Shown: positions 22,115 to 36,030 of the stretch, in pieces | How positions within the stretch are numbered: the first letter of the stretch is position 1 | Layout: each line of letters starts with the position of its first letter | Source: Lunularia cruciata | Lineage: Eukaryota; Streptophyta; Marchantiopsida; Lunulariales; Lunulariaceae | DNA: 64,000 nucleotides | Direction of reading: 5' to 3' | NCBI GenBank assembly: GCA_948567375.1 | Contig: OX419757.1 | Span: 47,430,001 to 47,494,000, forward strand | The notes under the pieces: generated by a model | What the model saw: the letters and a program-made list of their open reading frames with translations, nothing else | What the model was told of the DNA's origin: nothing | Databases searched by the model: none | Translations under genes and position numbers: made by a program

Positions 22115-25100
22115 CAAAGGATTGCACTGCAAGCATAGATACCAGCTTTTCATTCGTTTTGTCCTTACTCTCGTGTTTCCTCCACTTCCGAGCTTGTTTC
22201 CCTCCTCTTGAGACCAGGGCTTCGTCTCAAGTTTGTCAGGAAGAACTAGGTCTCATTTCCTTCTTCTTGGTCGTAGGAGTACAATTTACTGTGACTTTCG
22301 ACTGCTGTGATGCTCGGGTGACAAGAAGACTTTTTGCAATCCATCATCGAAGCTAGACTGCACGTAATCAATTCTAAGCCTGGACTTACATCCATATTCT
22401 GAGAGCCTGTGCCAATGGCTTCTGGCATTGCTCCCTTGCTGATATGGTTAAATCTTTAAAACTACATTTGCATATAAACTGAACCTAAGGTCGGGTAGGG
22501 GCCCAAGGAATTGAGCCTGAGGTGACACAGGTGAGGAGGAGATCGATAGTGATGGTGATAATACAGTCATGGTTTATTATTCAACTTCGATAATACCGTG
22601 GAAGTAAGACAATGCAGGCTTTGAAATTCTCAATCGCACTTGTTGCTAAGGTCTGAAAGTGAAAGATTGATGCGAATCAAACTTCTAACTTCGCGAGACC
22701 GTCTTAAGCGGCGTGCTGGTGGAGGGCATAATGTCTTCTCACATGTAGCGCAGTGAATAGCAGTTAATATGATATTGCAACCGACCGCACTCGCGTTATC
22801 CTGCTTTGTTCGTTCACGAAATGAAAGTACTCATTCCACCTTCTGCCACTCCATCCACCTTCTTGGATTCTGAGATGCATAACAATGAGATTCAAATCGG
22901 CATGCTTATCGTAGCATGAGGTGGCTGGCCGGACCTTGGAATCCTGATCTAGTTTTCGGCAGCTTCTAATATTTCGACCCTAGACCGTCCCTGAGGTATA
23001 TATTCGTGCTAAGTCCATCAGTCTTCGCCATGGGCCCATCTATTAGTTGCTCTTTCTAATATCGATCTTTTTGCAAAGAGCATGCAGCACTGTAGAACTA
23101 TTCTGGAACCAAACAGCACCGGCTGTGCGCTCTCGAGCTCAGATTTATATAAAAAGATCAACCTGCTGCCCTGGGAGGAGACATTTTGAATTGCATATTT
23201 CTTGCTTGCTTCCTAGCCCTATAGAATCTCCATGTGGGTAGGTACAGCATACAGTTTTTACTGTTTATTGATCTGGAAATAACGATCTGAAACCAGAAAG
23301 CAAGAAGAAGCTGCAGAAGCAGAGGCGTTCATGGGTTTGTTCCCGTACAGAGGAACAACATTTGTACAACCGAATCACATATCTGGGAAACAACATGGCT
23401 GAGATCAACATAACCATCATTTGGGTAAGGGTAACAAGAGCGCGACAAGAGACACCAGATGTCCCGGATGAAAGCCCCAAGGAATTGCGTGTCGAGAGGG
23501 AGGAGACGATGTGGGTGGGCTGCGTAGCGCATCAAAACTGTAGTGAGAAAGGGTAAAGGGGGAATAGATAGAGACATAGAGCAGTAGTAGTAGGTGTGGG
23601 CGAGGAATGGTGGAGCTTCACGTGGGGCGGTGCTTGGATTACGTTGTTTAATGCACAAGGGGATCCACAGGCCCCAGAGGTAAGACAGAAGTCTTTGTCT
23701 ACAGTCTCCGTAGAAGAAGAATTATCATCTGGTCAATAATGAAGTGAATAGATGAAGCTCTCCTCCCTTCCTGGACAGTTGAACGAGGCACAGAGCAGTG
23801 AAGCGCTTCGTGCCAGTTGAGTGTTCGAGTTAGTGGAGGTCGGATCTCTGAGGAGCTGCTGCTCGGTACAACGTCAAGCAGCCGCTGCAGCACTAGTACC
23901 ACTGTGGGTCCCCTTGACCATCGCCCATCCCCTCTCATCCATCTCTCCTCTTACTTTTCTTCTCATTGTAATCACATCCTTCAATGTGAAAGCCAATATT
24001 CCTACTTCATACGTTTCTCTTACCATGTCTTTAGCTTCCAAGAATTGATTTCCGCTCAGCTAGACACGGCCTGAATTCGTCAGCAGCATTAGTACATGAG
24101 CTGCTCAACAATTCTGATCCATATTCGAGTCGGTTTCTTGCAGACATCGAGCACTATTCGCATACTTAGTCTCTCAAAAGACGACCTAAAATTCCGGTTG
24201 AATTATCTTAACTTGTCCTAATACCCAACATCGGAAGCAAGGAAAATGGATCATTACCAGTCTTCTCAGGTAGAAATTTGCTGCTAGTGGACATCCAAAT
24301 TCTACTGGCCTACTCCAGATATTTCTAACGAATCTCAACATCAATTCCTGAAATTTACGGCAAAAGGAAAACGATACAAATTTGTCAGAGGGGAAGGAGA
24401 TGATTAGCAGTGGGTCCCACGATGCTGAAATTCGTCTTCCCCCATCGACGGAGTTACTGATTCGCAGGGAACCGCTTCCAGCCTTCCAGCAGTAAAAACA
24501 TTCTCTTTACCTTCGGTACAGACTAGTAAACATCGATTTGTAGCTTCAGTCGCGGCGGAGTGCTCGGGCCCACATGAAAGAAGACGTCAGGAACCCAGAA
24601 GTCGGCAGGCCGAGGACTCGGAGCCGTCCAGTTGGACCAAAAAGCTCCACCAGCTGAATAAACTGTGCAGAGCAATCTATCGCTTCACGTGGTTGAGAAG
24701 GTGGTGCAGTAAGCTCCAACCCGTTGTCCTCCTACTACGATATTGTGTAGGTAGCTCCTTTACCTCGATAGGATCGAAACGAAACGAAAGCTCTTCTTCT
24801 CTCCCTTCAACTTCGCCATGTGATGTGGCGATCCACCGACTTGCTCCAATGTGAAGGGAAGGAGGCCATATCTCAATATTTTAATGCCCTTGGACGGATG
24901 AGAATCACCGCATTGCTATTCTACAGTAGTATCGGATGCGGATTGGGGAGATATACCAACGCGTCACAAACACCCCCTGTCTGAAGTAGTTGGAGGTGCA
25001 TACGGTTTTTCGACGCTGCTTTAATTCTCGTGAAGAATAGGATGGAGTCTGATTGCTCAAGTCAGGTCTAATCTAAATCTTCTTATCAAAAAGTGATTGC

Positions 25101-28100
25101 GAGGTCGCTAACTTTGATCTCCAAACGCTCAGCTCGTGCTAAACAATGCTGCCAAGAAGAATCTCGGCGCAACTTTGTTTAGGAGATACAGACGTCTTAC
25201 TAACTAGCGGCTTCAGTCCTAAGGTGATAGGATTCTTGTCAGTCTCGCACAAAGTTTAGCGGGTCTAACTGGCAAGTTTTCTACAATGGAAAGCTTTTTT
25301 CTTTTCTCGGGAATTTCCTTGTCCTTTGGTGAGCTTTTGAATTCGTCGTTTTCTGAGTGTTTGAGAAACAAGTGCGACACTTTGGATTTAAAAAGCATTT
25401 GTCCGCATAGTAAATGATTTTGTTTTTTTATGGAACTTGTTTAAAACTCTTGAAATCCCCCCCTACTATTCCCGAGGATGCTACGTAAAAAGAATTCAAG
25501 AAGAAATCTAATGACCTTCATATGCTGAACTTTTGCTCTTAATTTCAAAAGGAAACCTTCGTGTGGCAATTTGGTTCGCGCAGAAATCGAGAACAATATG
25601 TCAAAATGTCCAAAATAGCCCAAGAAAAGTGCAACGACAATGACAGGGTACTACGCTAAAATGGCAAATATAACGCGTCCTTGGGCAGGTCACAGCTTAT
25701 TATATGACGTTTATTACGGTATGTTCGCCACCCAGTGTAAAGCACAAGGTACTAATGGTGATTTTTTTAATCAGTTCCTTGATAGGCGTGCTCCCTTGTC
25801 ATCTTTCACCAAAGGTTGCTTCAGTTCTGGTTAACGATCTGCTATCAACAGTGACCTTAAGAACATATTTCACCAAGTTTCTAGGTATAATTCTGGTGGT
25901 TTCATGTTTCCATGTCTCCTTAGATGATTCAGCACATTCGGATTTAGTGAATCACACTGATTTTCTTCTATAAAGAGTTTTGAACATAACTCTATTACTA
26001 GTCCCACGAAAGGAGATAAACTCTCACGATATGTGGACATAGAAGTTTCTGAGCCTTAGGGATGGAGACAAAGGACGAACCTCGCTTGGTCTAGTCAACG
26101 ATGAGTTCTCTCGAAGACTGAGAGAACATGTCCGTGGATGGATTCTGTACATCAATGTTTGTTTTGATGAACAAGAGATCTCAGAAGAGAGATTTAGAGA
26201 AGGTGGAAATGCCTACTTGATCGCATTTTACGTCAAGCTTTAGTATGAGAACGTCAAATTTGTAAAGATAGTCCATAATCTCCACTACCACCTACCTTGA
26301 AGTGATACCAATATCCACATTTTACTAGATAGAGTCACTTGGCAAGACAGCTCAATGACTGTCTCTAAAGTCGCTGAATCTCCGCAGTATATATTTCAAC
26401 CTAATGCAATTCCATGCTTGACATTATCGATCACCTCCCACCTTTTTGCAAACATTTCTGACAATTCACGAAAATATCTTTGGACTTTCTTCACTTTATC
26501 TGGCCCCTGACTTAACTCTTGGATCACTCACGACGTTTACGATACCGGTCGAAAAGAGTTGGTGGAGAATTTTACGATACGACAAAGTACCTTTCTCTTG
26601 TGGATAGATAGGCCTCTCATTTAATGTCGCTCACTTCAATACTTTCAAACTGAAGAAGCAATCGTGCAGAAGACAGATTCAAACGAAATGTCTTGTAGTG
26701 GCCGTCCGATTTGGTTGCAGGGATACGAAGAATGTCTCCTCTCTAGAAGATTTTGTTGGAATGGTAGTGGTTGGATTAATCTGATCCTGAGTAGGGTCTT
26801 ACTCAGTTCATAGTCAATAAGGATAATCATGCAATATCCTCAGCCTGTAACTTGTGCTCGCCTTTATCGCTTGACAGCCGCAGCTCTTTACGATTCCTGA
26901 TTCTCGTAGAACCAGTGTTCACGAGCGTTGGGAAAGAGGACTTGCTGACAAAAACAATGAAACTTCAGTGAGAAGAGTTTGCTCTTTATGTTCTAGTTGC
27001 TGCATGTTCGTCAAGGGCAGGTGCGGCTTTGATAGCCGCGCAGTTCATTCAACCTAGTGTTGCGACAACTGTGCAAGATACCTCATTCAGGACCGATTAT
27101 AGCTCGACAGGTTGTGTGCACGAAGGCTTTATGGGGGATAACTCCCACGTGAGGCAGCGCTAGCATAGGTGTAAAACCGATTACATGCAAACCAGCCCTA
27201 GTCCTGTAGGCCTGGAGCAACTATCTCGGTCATGTGTGCGTTGTATGTTGCTGTAGACCGTGTCAATTTCTTCTGAAGTTCTTCTGAAGTGAAGAAGATG
27301 GGATCCTACTACAGCAGATTGCAAACTTTCAGTGCATCTCTTCTGGGAAACAATTCTCGTGCAACTCACACATCCAATATGAAAGATGGAAGCTCATTGT
27401 TCAAATTGATCCGCGGGACTTGACGGCACGAAATTAACAGGTGATTCCTTTGCTTCGGGCTCAAAATAAATACGTACCATCTGACGGATAAGAAGCTTGT
27501 TGGTGATCATGTCAAGCGTTTTTGTGTAAGCCTCGATTTGAATGCCAAGGGGATAAGTAGATGCTTCGCTAGATCTGTAGTTTCTAGTTTGTAAGGATAA
27601 TGACGTTGCTTCTGCTGGACGAACTAGATCAGTGCCCTATTGTTCACCGCCTATTGTTTCTCCCAAGTATGTCACTAAACGAGAAATCCGACTGCTAAGA
27701 TGCTAGATCAGAGCCATATTGTTCACCCACTATTGTTTCTCCTAAGTCTGTCACTAGACGAGAAATCCGATTGATAAGATGCTGACTGATTGATCATGCG
27801 GTGTAGACTTATACAGACAAAAATATGCTGCATTCCAGACTCGGAAACCCAGTTTCAGGGTTATTTGTCATGATGACGCGGAACTGTACTGCAACCTCTG
27901 TGATGCTTTGCCTGTAGGAAAGCCTTCTGACACGCTCACATATCCGTCATATGGCTGTCGCTGACGCGTCTTCAGTACCTGAAAACTGTGAACCATGCTG
28001 GTGATAAACTCCTATACCCGCGCGTACATGTTTGAATATCAGCAGAGTGCCAAAGAGCATACAAAGTTGAACACTTGCAGATACTCAAAGTGATTATCTG

Positions 28101-28480
28101 TTATCCCCTGCAAGAGAACTGTCTAAATAAAAAAGATTGCAAACCTGTGCGCGACTACATTGTAATAAGAGGATCGCCGGAATGATAATGAGTATACCTC
28201 ACTCAGAACTTGGACCGAACTGCAAATAGAGGATCAATACAATACTCTAGCAATGAGTAAAACATGATAGGTGGTGTAGAGAAGTAAGTGTACCTCATCA
28301 TTATCTGGAGATGGCGGTTCTTTCTCTAAAGTGACAAATTTGAAGAAGTTCTAGGCCATCCGTCCTAGCTATATAGTATCTTCATAATCAAACTTATGCA
28401 GCCACGAAAAGTCAACACACAAGTTTCAATGGTATCTGTATCCTCCTCTGTGAATGTTCGCCCATCGAGAAGGGACACAA
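22115..28480. other. Higher-GC single-copy-looking region, no supported gene
   Basis: CG dinucleotides are common again, unlike in the transposons, so this is not recently methylated repeat. Open frames are short on both strands and none shows a known domain. One stretch at about 26026-26240 stays open for some 60 codons (REHVRGWILYINVCFDEQEI) without a recognisable family. It could be promoter/UTR/intron territory or non-coding transcription units. No tRNA or rRNA was recognised. Confidence 0.45.
27624..27781 (+). repeat. 79-bp tandem duplication
   Basis: Units 27624-27702 and 27703-27781, both starting CTAGATCAG and containing TATTGTTCACC, CTATTGTTTCTCC, GTCACTA.ACGAGAAATCCG and ending near AAGATG. 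Roughly 90 percent identical by eye. Confidence 0.9.
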
Positions 28481-29000
28481 ATACCAAGGCATATAAAAGG
28501 AGAAGGGACACAACACAACACGTATAACAAGGTAAAAAGAGCATGAAGCCCACAGAAAAGGTGCGAAAAACTATGGTCCTCGAGCAGAACTATGGCACCT
28601 AAAGGCAAACAAAGGGGAAAGAAAAAATGTAAACTGTTTTTAAGTTTTATTTAGATTTTTCAATAGTATATTTGGTAGATGGAAAAGAATGTCTTAGACA
28701 TGATGGGAGCTTTTACTGCAGCTGCTCAGTCTATAAAGATCCAAAGCCTAAGAACGCTATGTGATGATGAAATTCTCTATGTAAAGTAAGAGGTAAACAT
28801 AGCTGGAGAAACAACCAGAACTCCTCTCCTTTGTAGGAAATCAAACCTCTTGCTTTTGGAAGGAAATCATCAAATTAGTGATAAAGATACACAAAAATCT
28901 CTGCAACCACAGGTACGAAAGTAGGTATCAGAGGATAGCCGGGGTGTATAATGATCTTTTTCTCCATGGTGATAAATGATCGCTACTGCTTTCGCTTGAA
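28480..29000 (+). repeat. Dispersed repeat, copy 1 of 3
   Basis: Shares an ordered series of short matches with 56085-56330 and 56355-56870: TACAA/ACAACAC..., AACTATGG, TGATGGGAGCTT, CATAGCTGGAGAAA, ATCAAATT.GTGATAA, GTGTATAATGATCTTTTT. The similarity is diffuse (perhaps 65-75 percent), so it is an old interspersed repeat with no coding capacity that I can see. Confidence 0.6.
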
Positions 29001-32000
29001 TACAAGTCACGTTAATGACTTTGTTTATAGAGAGTTCGTACCCACCACTTTAAACAAAATCATCAGTCTATGAATGTGATTATATACCCTCACATCCCTA
29101 GGAGGTGGTCCACGTAAATCCAACCCATTCATTATGAATTCATGTCATTAGATTTACCACATCCAAACACTTGTGATATAGTAACCCTAGAAGTGTTAGA
29201 TGTGATTACCAAAACGTTGACAGACTGCTGTAATATATATAGAATTTCAGTTTCAAAAATTCTCAATCCAAAGGGAAACAAACTCTCGATTCCAGATCTC
29301 ATTTTTTCCAGTTAGTTGTCCACAGTGCGATGTTGCCACTTTGTCATTCCCGTTTCCTCCACCCGACCGTTGCAGACTAACTAATAGTAGGGAACAAAGA
29401 TTTCAAATTCAATTTGATATATTGCATACTCAAAAGTCACTACTCAATGTTGAAGGATTAAGGGTGCTTCAGTGCAAAGTAGTCTGATGTCCTAGTCAAA
29501 TCACATCATTGACAATAAACGGACGTCTGCCTCATCCATGCTCGGAAAAGCATATATATTGGTATACGAGAACAGAAGCCGTTCTGGGAACGGCTCGGAA
29601 AAGCATATATATATACCTATATATATATAGCAGCTTTTGATCGAATTAAGATTGAGATTACCACTGTTTATCTTGAATATTTAAATTCGATTTTTTCTAA
29701 TTTATCCTAATTTTAGTTTCATTGCGACTGCATTGTGCATCAGGATAAACAACCAGGTCTAGATGTTTCCTTCGAGAGTACCTCATTACTTTGGTGATGA
29801 ACGTGACACAACTGAAGATGTGTGCGACGTTTGAATCGAGAGCTCCAAGATGCTGGTGATGGCTGTGCAGTAATTTAACGTTTGAAATGGACAAAGTTAG
29901 ACAGGAGCATGGGTGAGGATTGACAGAGACCTAGATTTCGGTATTAGATTCCTTAGATTAACGGATTAATCAAATTTCAGGTTTACCACGTCATAACTGA
30001 ACTCTCAACAAAATATAAGACTGTAACAGTACAATTCATCAAGCAGCTGCAATGGCTCTTCGTCGTATTTGATAAAGATAGTTTGGAAGGATGAATCGCA
30101 CGATTTACCAATCCACCACTGCGTGTTCAAGTGTACTAGGTTCTGTCGTTTGGTCTTTGTCAGAACGATTCAAATCGTCTTGTTCATGAATAACTTCCAA
30201 ACTGTTATTTCTTCATTTGCCCACTCAACCCGTTTGACCTTATCTGCAGTTCTTTCTTATGGGTAAGTTTGATGGTTTAAACATCACAGGGGTCTGGCCT
30301 TCTTTGTTTTCTCAGGTTACTTTGTCATCAGCTACAAATACTGTACCTACCTTGTGCTCACTTTTGTCTCTGGAACCCAGACTGAACAGTATTCTACTGC
30401 TGGACTATGGTTCGCATTCCAGGCTTCATTAACGTCTGTGCTGGAGATGACTTGGGATTTTCATCAATGCAAAAAGGATCTCCACACCGTACTAAGGCAC
30501 ATGGATCAAATTAAAAGGTTTCATTGTAAAAGTGCATTGCAGATTTTAGGTCTTCCTAAAGAGGATCGAGCGGTTTAATATGTCTGATGCAAGCACCTTG
30601 CGTGACACGGGAGGCTTCTGCTCCAGGTTTCTTAACGCACACTCCTGGGTTTATCAGATCAGTGACAGTAAGCAGATCTAATACTAGATGAGGCTTCTGT
30701 GTGAACAGTACATTCCCGAAGGTTTTCTGAATAGTGGCAAATATAAGCTGCATGATTCTGGGCTTTATAGAATGGCCTTCTGCTATCACTTCTCTACAAG
30801 ATCTCTGTACCCTGCCGTACAAGTATCCCTGATCTTAAAAGTGAAGGAACAAGCAGTGGTCACAAAGTTCTCGTGTAAACCTTTTTGGTCTGCAATTGGG
30901 ACATTACCCTTATTAACCCCTTGAGCAGTTCTTTTCCGTGTTTCTCGGACATTACATCTGTGTCCAGGGAGAAAGTAATGGCTTTAACTACTAAGAGTTG
31001 AGAAAGAGCGAGCTAGTTACTTGCATTTGTCAAATCTTACCTTCTTCTACTGTTGCTTCACTGTCCTTCACGCAAACTGATCCTGGAATCTAATGGATAC
31101 GCTTGCTAAGTTTTTTCTGTTAAAGTAAACTGCTATGCATGTGAGGATAAGAAGGTATAGTCTTCAAACTGATCTTAGCTTGGAACGAGAAACACTTCAC
31201 ACTATTACCCACGCGAGGGTGGGATTTAGTATTCAGTTCATTCAAGTCGCAATACGTGATGGATGGACCCTAGATATGCTTCACATGTTTTAAGTTCGAT
31301 ACATAGTTCGAGAAGTCACCTGGAAGAGAAGGCCTCTCACATGTTGTAGCCATGTCAAGAAGATGATCATATCTTCCCCGCTCACTGAGGAAGTCCAAAA
31401 AGTAGGAGGCCATACATTTTACCTACCGCCACGCTGGTTCATTCGGCAATCTTTGAGTGCTAAGAGTGACCATCTCTTTGAGGATGTTCGTTCGTTCATC
31501 TACATTGGATTCTGTCAACTGTTTCCGTTGAAGTAGGACTTGAAAGAAAGTTTCCTTAGCTGCCCATGCTTCCGCTGGTAAGGATTGTCTACAAGCTTGA
31601 AGCAAAAGTTTTGGGGTTGTTTAATGTTGAGGTTTCTCCACCTGGACCACTCTGAACAGGAAGGATACGATAAGTAAGACGATAAGGGGATAAGGCTACG
31701 GCACGAGCAATCCTTCAAATCTCCCGCAAAACCAAGTGTGCTGCAGCCATTGTCAGCTGGTTACATCCACTAGAATTGTTCGACCTGACCACCTCAGATT
31801 GTAAGCTAGTTACTGTTCTTGGGACCCTGGTTGTGTGAATCATCAGCGAATGTATCGAGAGCATAAGCATCCGTAAGACCTCGGATGCTGGGAACTTGTA
31901 AAGTTGTTTCCGCAACACTACACTTGCCATGAGAGGAGATCCTATGGCCGGTTCCATTGTACTGATGGATCGTCCCTGCCCTTATTTTATCCCTTCCTTC

Positions 32001-34600
32001 AATGTTAATTCAATATTAAGGAGGCAGTACGCCATCCAAGATAGGAAATCAAAATAGGAACCACCTTTTAAGGTAGACTTAATACGTATTTAGTTGTTAA
32101 AACTAAATACGTTGCGAGTGTCCCACTTCAAGGTATGATGTGGCCCACAAGCGTTCTTGAACACTCGCAAGATAAACGCACACACTTGGCTGATTGTGCA
32201 CTCCTCGCAACCTCAGACGAATTACGAAATTCTCACGAATATGTTTAGCACTTAAATGCCTCGGGAGTATGGATCTATGTTATCCTCAGTTGAAATTTTT
32301 AGATGTTTATCATCCATCTCTGAGCATCAAGCATGCTTATCTATTGGCATCCGCAGGTGGTACCAAGTGAAAACAATCTGGTAGGTTAACAAATTGTTAC
32401 GATTATTCGCAAACCTCTGTATGGACTTGTTTCAGAGCCTGTCAAGAAGTTGTCTGGATCACAGCAACACGCAACTCTTTGACTTCTGAAGCTTCTGAGC
32501 AGCTTACATCATGGCACCACATAGAATTTAAATTGTGAGCGCTATGCACGAACATGAAGCTTGGATGACTTGCATTTCTCACGCCGCCTTCGGACGTAAA
32601 TAACTCTTTAGTTCGAAACCACAATCTACATTTTCTTTTTATATTCTCTATTTGTGGCGAATTAGTTTTTGCCTTCCTCTCGTACGTTCTGTACATGTTT
32701 ATTTGACACAAGCATACTGCTTTAGCACGTTCTCTACATTAAACTTGATAGATACTGGTATTGTTTACCCTCCTAAGTCTGAGGTTTTGGATGTCTCACC
32801 TGAATCGACAGTAAATATTGAGAAGATTAATTTCCGACAGGTAGACCGCAGTTTACATCGTTGTAATGAATGTTTCTCCTCCGTTGATCGCCTTGGCTTC
32901 GCGATACATTTGGTAGCTCAGCAGATTGAGCTCAGACCTAAAGTTTGAAGCCAGATTGCAAGCTCGTCCTGCTGAAGTCTTGGCACATCCTTTGACGTCT
33001 ACATAGATAGCTCCTTCGTGTGTTGAATTCTCTCATCTCGTTAGATCGTACAAACCCCCAATGAAACCACAAAATGCTCGTGCATTTGAGACTAGCACCC
33101 TATAACTCAAACTAATAACTTGCATTCCAAATGCTGCTAAAGATAATCAAATTCTGAGCATGCGTCTGTTTGTTTCTGCATTCTTCGTTGGAGACCACAG
33201 GTCTAAGTTATCTTTGTCGACCAGACACTACGACTAATCATTTAACCTTCTACGCCCAACTGGGCTCCTCTAATTACACAATTCAGTGATAATAGTATTC
33301 CCAAACAGAGTCAAGCTTCAAGTCAACCACGGTGAGGGACAAACGTCCCATATACCCTCCACATACTTTCAATGCAGACATTGGCTAACATAGACTAACT
33401 GGGATGAGAGGACTTGTAGAACGGCACAGTTCTTCCATCAAAATAAGGCTAAATATCTCCTGTAGCTCACTTTGGCTCACGTTTTGAACTCTCACGCTGA
33501 CTTTGACGATAATGCTGACAGCTCAAAGTCAGTTATTCATGACTATGTACTTCAACTTCTAACAGACTGTACCTCTACTCTCATGCTTAACCAAGCGGCT
33601 TATATCAATGAGTACTAAGCTGCAATGTGAATATAATTTTAGGTCTACTTGATCACTTAGCACTTGATCTAATTGTTTGGTGTGAAGAAGCAAAATCTTG
33701 AGACACCTAACGCCTGGTCATCCCAGGGGAAAGACTTCTTGCAACAAAGTTTTATCACCTTGCTAAGCTTGAAACGGCAGGAGATGTGAATGAGACCGTT
33801 GACAGAGGCAGATTTTGACTTCTGTTCTTGAGTTGGAAACCCGCATATAGTTTAATATGTGCAGGCAAAACACAAAGAATGCAAGGAAAATAAGAGCGCG
33901 TAAAGCAATAGACAAATCTCACATTCAGAAAACCCGACGAAATTCAAAACCACTCTAAAAAAAGTATTCGACCATTCGAATGCAGGGTTAGGCTGGTCGC
34001 ACAAACAATATCGACAAACAGGCGCCTAGACATACCTCGAAAGCGACGCGTACTCCCACGAGTAACCTTCAATTTGGCAGATCGGGGAATGGATCTGCCA
34101 AATTGAGATATGGAAAGGTAACGGTGCAAAGAGGAGGGCCGAACTTAAGAAAGAACTTGAGAACGAAACCAGTCAGATCCTATTTCACCAATCATACCAC
34201 GATGATAATCGAATTTCACATTCAAGTTCAAGAAAATACGAATCCAATGATTCCTAAACCTGACTTCAACACAGTCCATTTTCCGAAACTCAATTCTCAC
34301 CTCTTTGTTTCATACAAACGTCGATCTCCTCTACTCTTCTGCTAGTTCCATTTGATTTCGTCCCCTCCTTAGCAGAACTTTGTTCCTCATTTATAAGTCT
34401 CACAGCACCAACATCGTCCCTGCGCGGAATGTTCAATATGTGTTTCATGGTCCATTGGAACACAATCGCTCAATGACTATTTGAAGTTCGGACGCCAGAA
34501 TCTCTGCAGATCTAATGTAGAGTTGAAGATTCTGAACCTAGTTCTGACACCCAGATTTCAAGGCTGGTCCGTGAAGGGAATAGTTTGGATAGTTACTGGA
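29001..34600. other. No supported gene
   Basis: Mixed composition. Short open frames only. Local structure includes a small hairpin at 29577-29595 (AGCCGTTC-TGG-GAACGGCT) next to two copies of GCTCGGAAAAGCATATATAT (29540-29559 and 29593-29612) followed by an AT run, and a longer hairpin at 34069-34106. Exon-like frames between 30.3 and 33 kb lack recognisable domains. Confidence 0.45.
34069..34106. repeat. Perfect 15-bp inverted repeat
   Basis: Arms TCAATTTGGCAGATC (34069-34083) and its exact complement (34092-34106) around an 8-base loop GGGGAATG. It is not followed by a T run, and nothing coding lies beside it. Confidence 0.9.
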
Positions 34601-35084
34601 CAGTTGTGTATGTTTGTAATTATATAATTTATTTCATATTTTAATTATTTCTGTGTATAAATTTTAAAATTGAAGAAGATATATTTTAAATAGAATATAT
34701 TGTAAAGTTTTCTATTTTTAGTGAAATAGAATTATGCTGACTACCTATCAATGAAGAAAGTAAAAAATTTATTTATTGAGTGGATTCTTTCAAGCTCATA
34801 TCTTTCTGAATTCAGACAGTGTTAGTATACTTGCTAGTATACTTTTTAGTTACAGGAAGTTCATTTTCTACTTTTATTCCGAATTAATTTTTTATTCCGC
34901 CACTATATAGTATATAAATATTAAATATTATAATTTTTCTAAAAATTTAGGAAATTGAAATATATCAAATTGGATCAAATTTCCCAAGTTCGGCAAAATT
35001 AACCAAAATAGTAAACTAATTCTTTTACATATGTAGTTTAACATAAAATATTTTAGAGAAATTAGTTTTAAAAATATATAAGTG

Positions 35085-35240
35085 GAAAGAGTGACTGCAT
35101 AGAAGACATGAAGGATGGGAAGACCCTGTCAAGCCACACAAGGTGAGACAAAATAGGCAAAATAGGGCTAAGCCTCAATAGAGTAGATATGAGAAATTTA
35201 TCCTAGTGTACCTAAAATATCCGAGCTAATATATAAGTAG
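35085..35240 (-). repeat. Foldback-family fragment
   Basis: ATGAAGGATGGGAAGACCCT, then CACAAGG.GAGACAAAA, AATAGGGCTAAGCCTCAATAGAG and TATGAGAAATTTATC: the same order as the right arm of the element at 57764-57975. Only one arm is present. Confidence 0.75.
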
Positions 35241-35934
35241 AATTAAACTATAATTAAAAAATTAATTCTTGAGATATGTTCACTTGAATTAAATCAAATT
35301 AAATCAGAAAATCCAAATAAAATAATGATAATACAAAGAGAGGTACCAAATTTGGTATTGTCATTCTAGTATTGAATACAAGTTAACATACTCCTCATTT
35401 TATCATTGAAATTCATACAAGAAAATAATTTTATTTTCTAATTTTGGGAAAAATCCCTTTATCAGGATACAAAAAAATATACAAAATCAGAAATTTTTAT
35501 TTCTCTTAGTAAGCTTCTTACTTTCTTATTATTATTTCAATTGTAAGACTATAATTTGAGCAGTTAAAATCATATCAGCTCAAAATTTTGATAATAATCT
35601 ATATATTATCATATTAAGCAATATAAATCTCTGAGCTAATTTCTCCATCATCATCTCGAAACCCCTAAGTTATTATGAAAAATTTATCTTCTTTATTTTC
35701 TTATCATATGACTTTGAACTTGCTGAAATTATATTTGATACATATAATTCTATATGTTTAGAATAACTAACATTTAACTACTAGTCAGAACATAATTGTT
35801 ACACTTGCAATTAGAATAATATCATGTTATTATATTTGATTAAAGTAATGAATGAAAATATTAGTAGAATTTTAAAACAATATGAATTATTGATATCCAA
35901 ATTTACTTAAGAAAATTGTATTCATATAAATAAA

Positions 35935-36030
35935 TAGAAGGAGGAGACGGAGACCGTGTAGAAAAAACGAAGGATGGGAAGATCCCATCAAGCCTTACAA
36001 GGGAGAGACAAAACAGGTCAAAAGAATAAA
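35935..36030 (-). repeat. Foldback-family fragment
   Basis: GACCGTGTAGAAAAAACGAA, then GGATGGGAAGATCCCATCAAGC and ACAAGGGAGAGACAAAA match the inner part of the right arm at 57764-57830. The outer part is missing. Confidence 0.75.

Noticed and set aside
30354-30924. Possible exons of an unknown gene (plus 30354-30578, 30688-30924)
   Set aside because: Frames of under 80 codons with no recognisable domain and no consistent splice chain that I could build.
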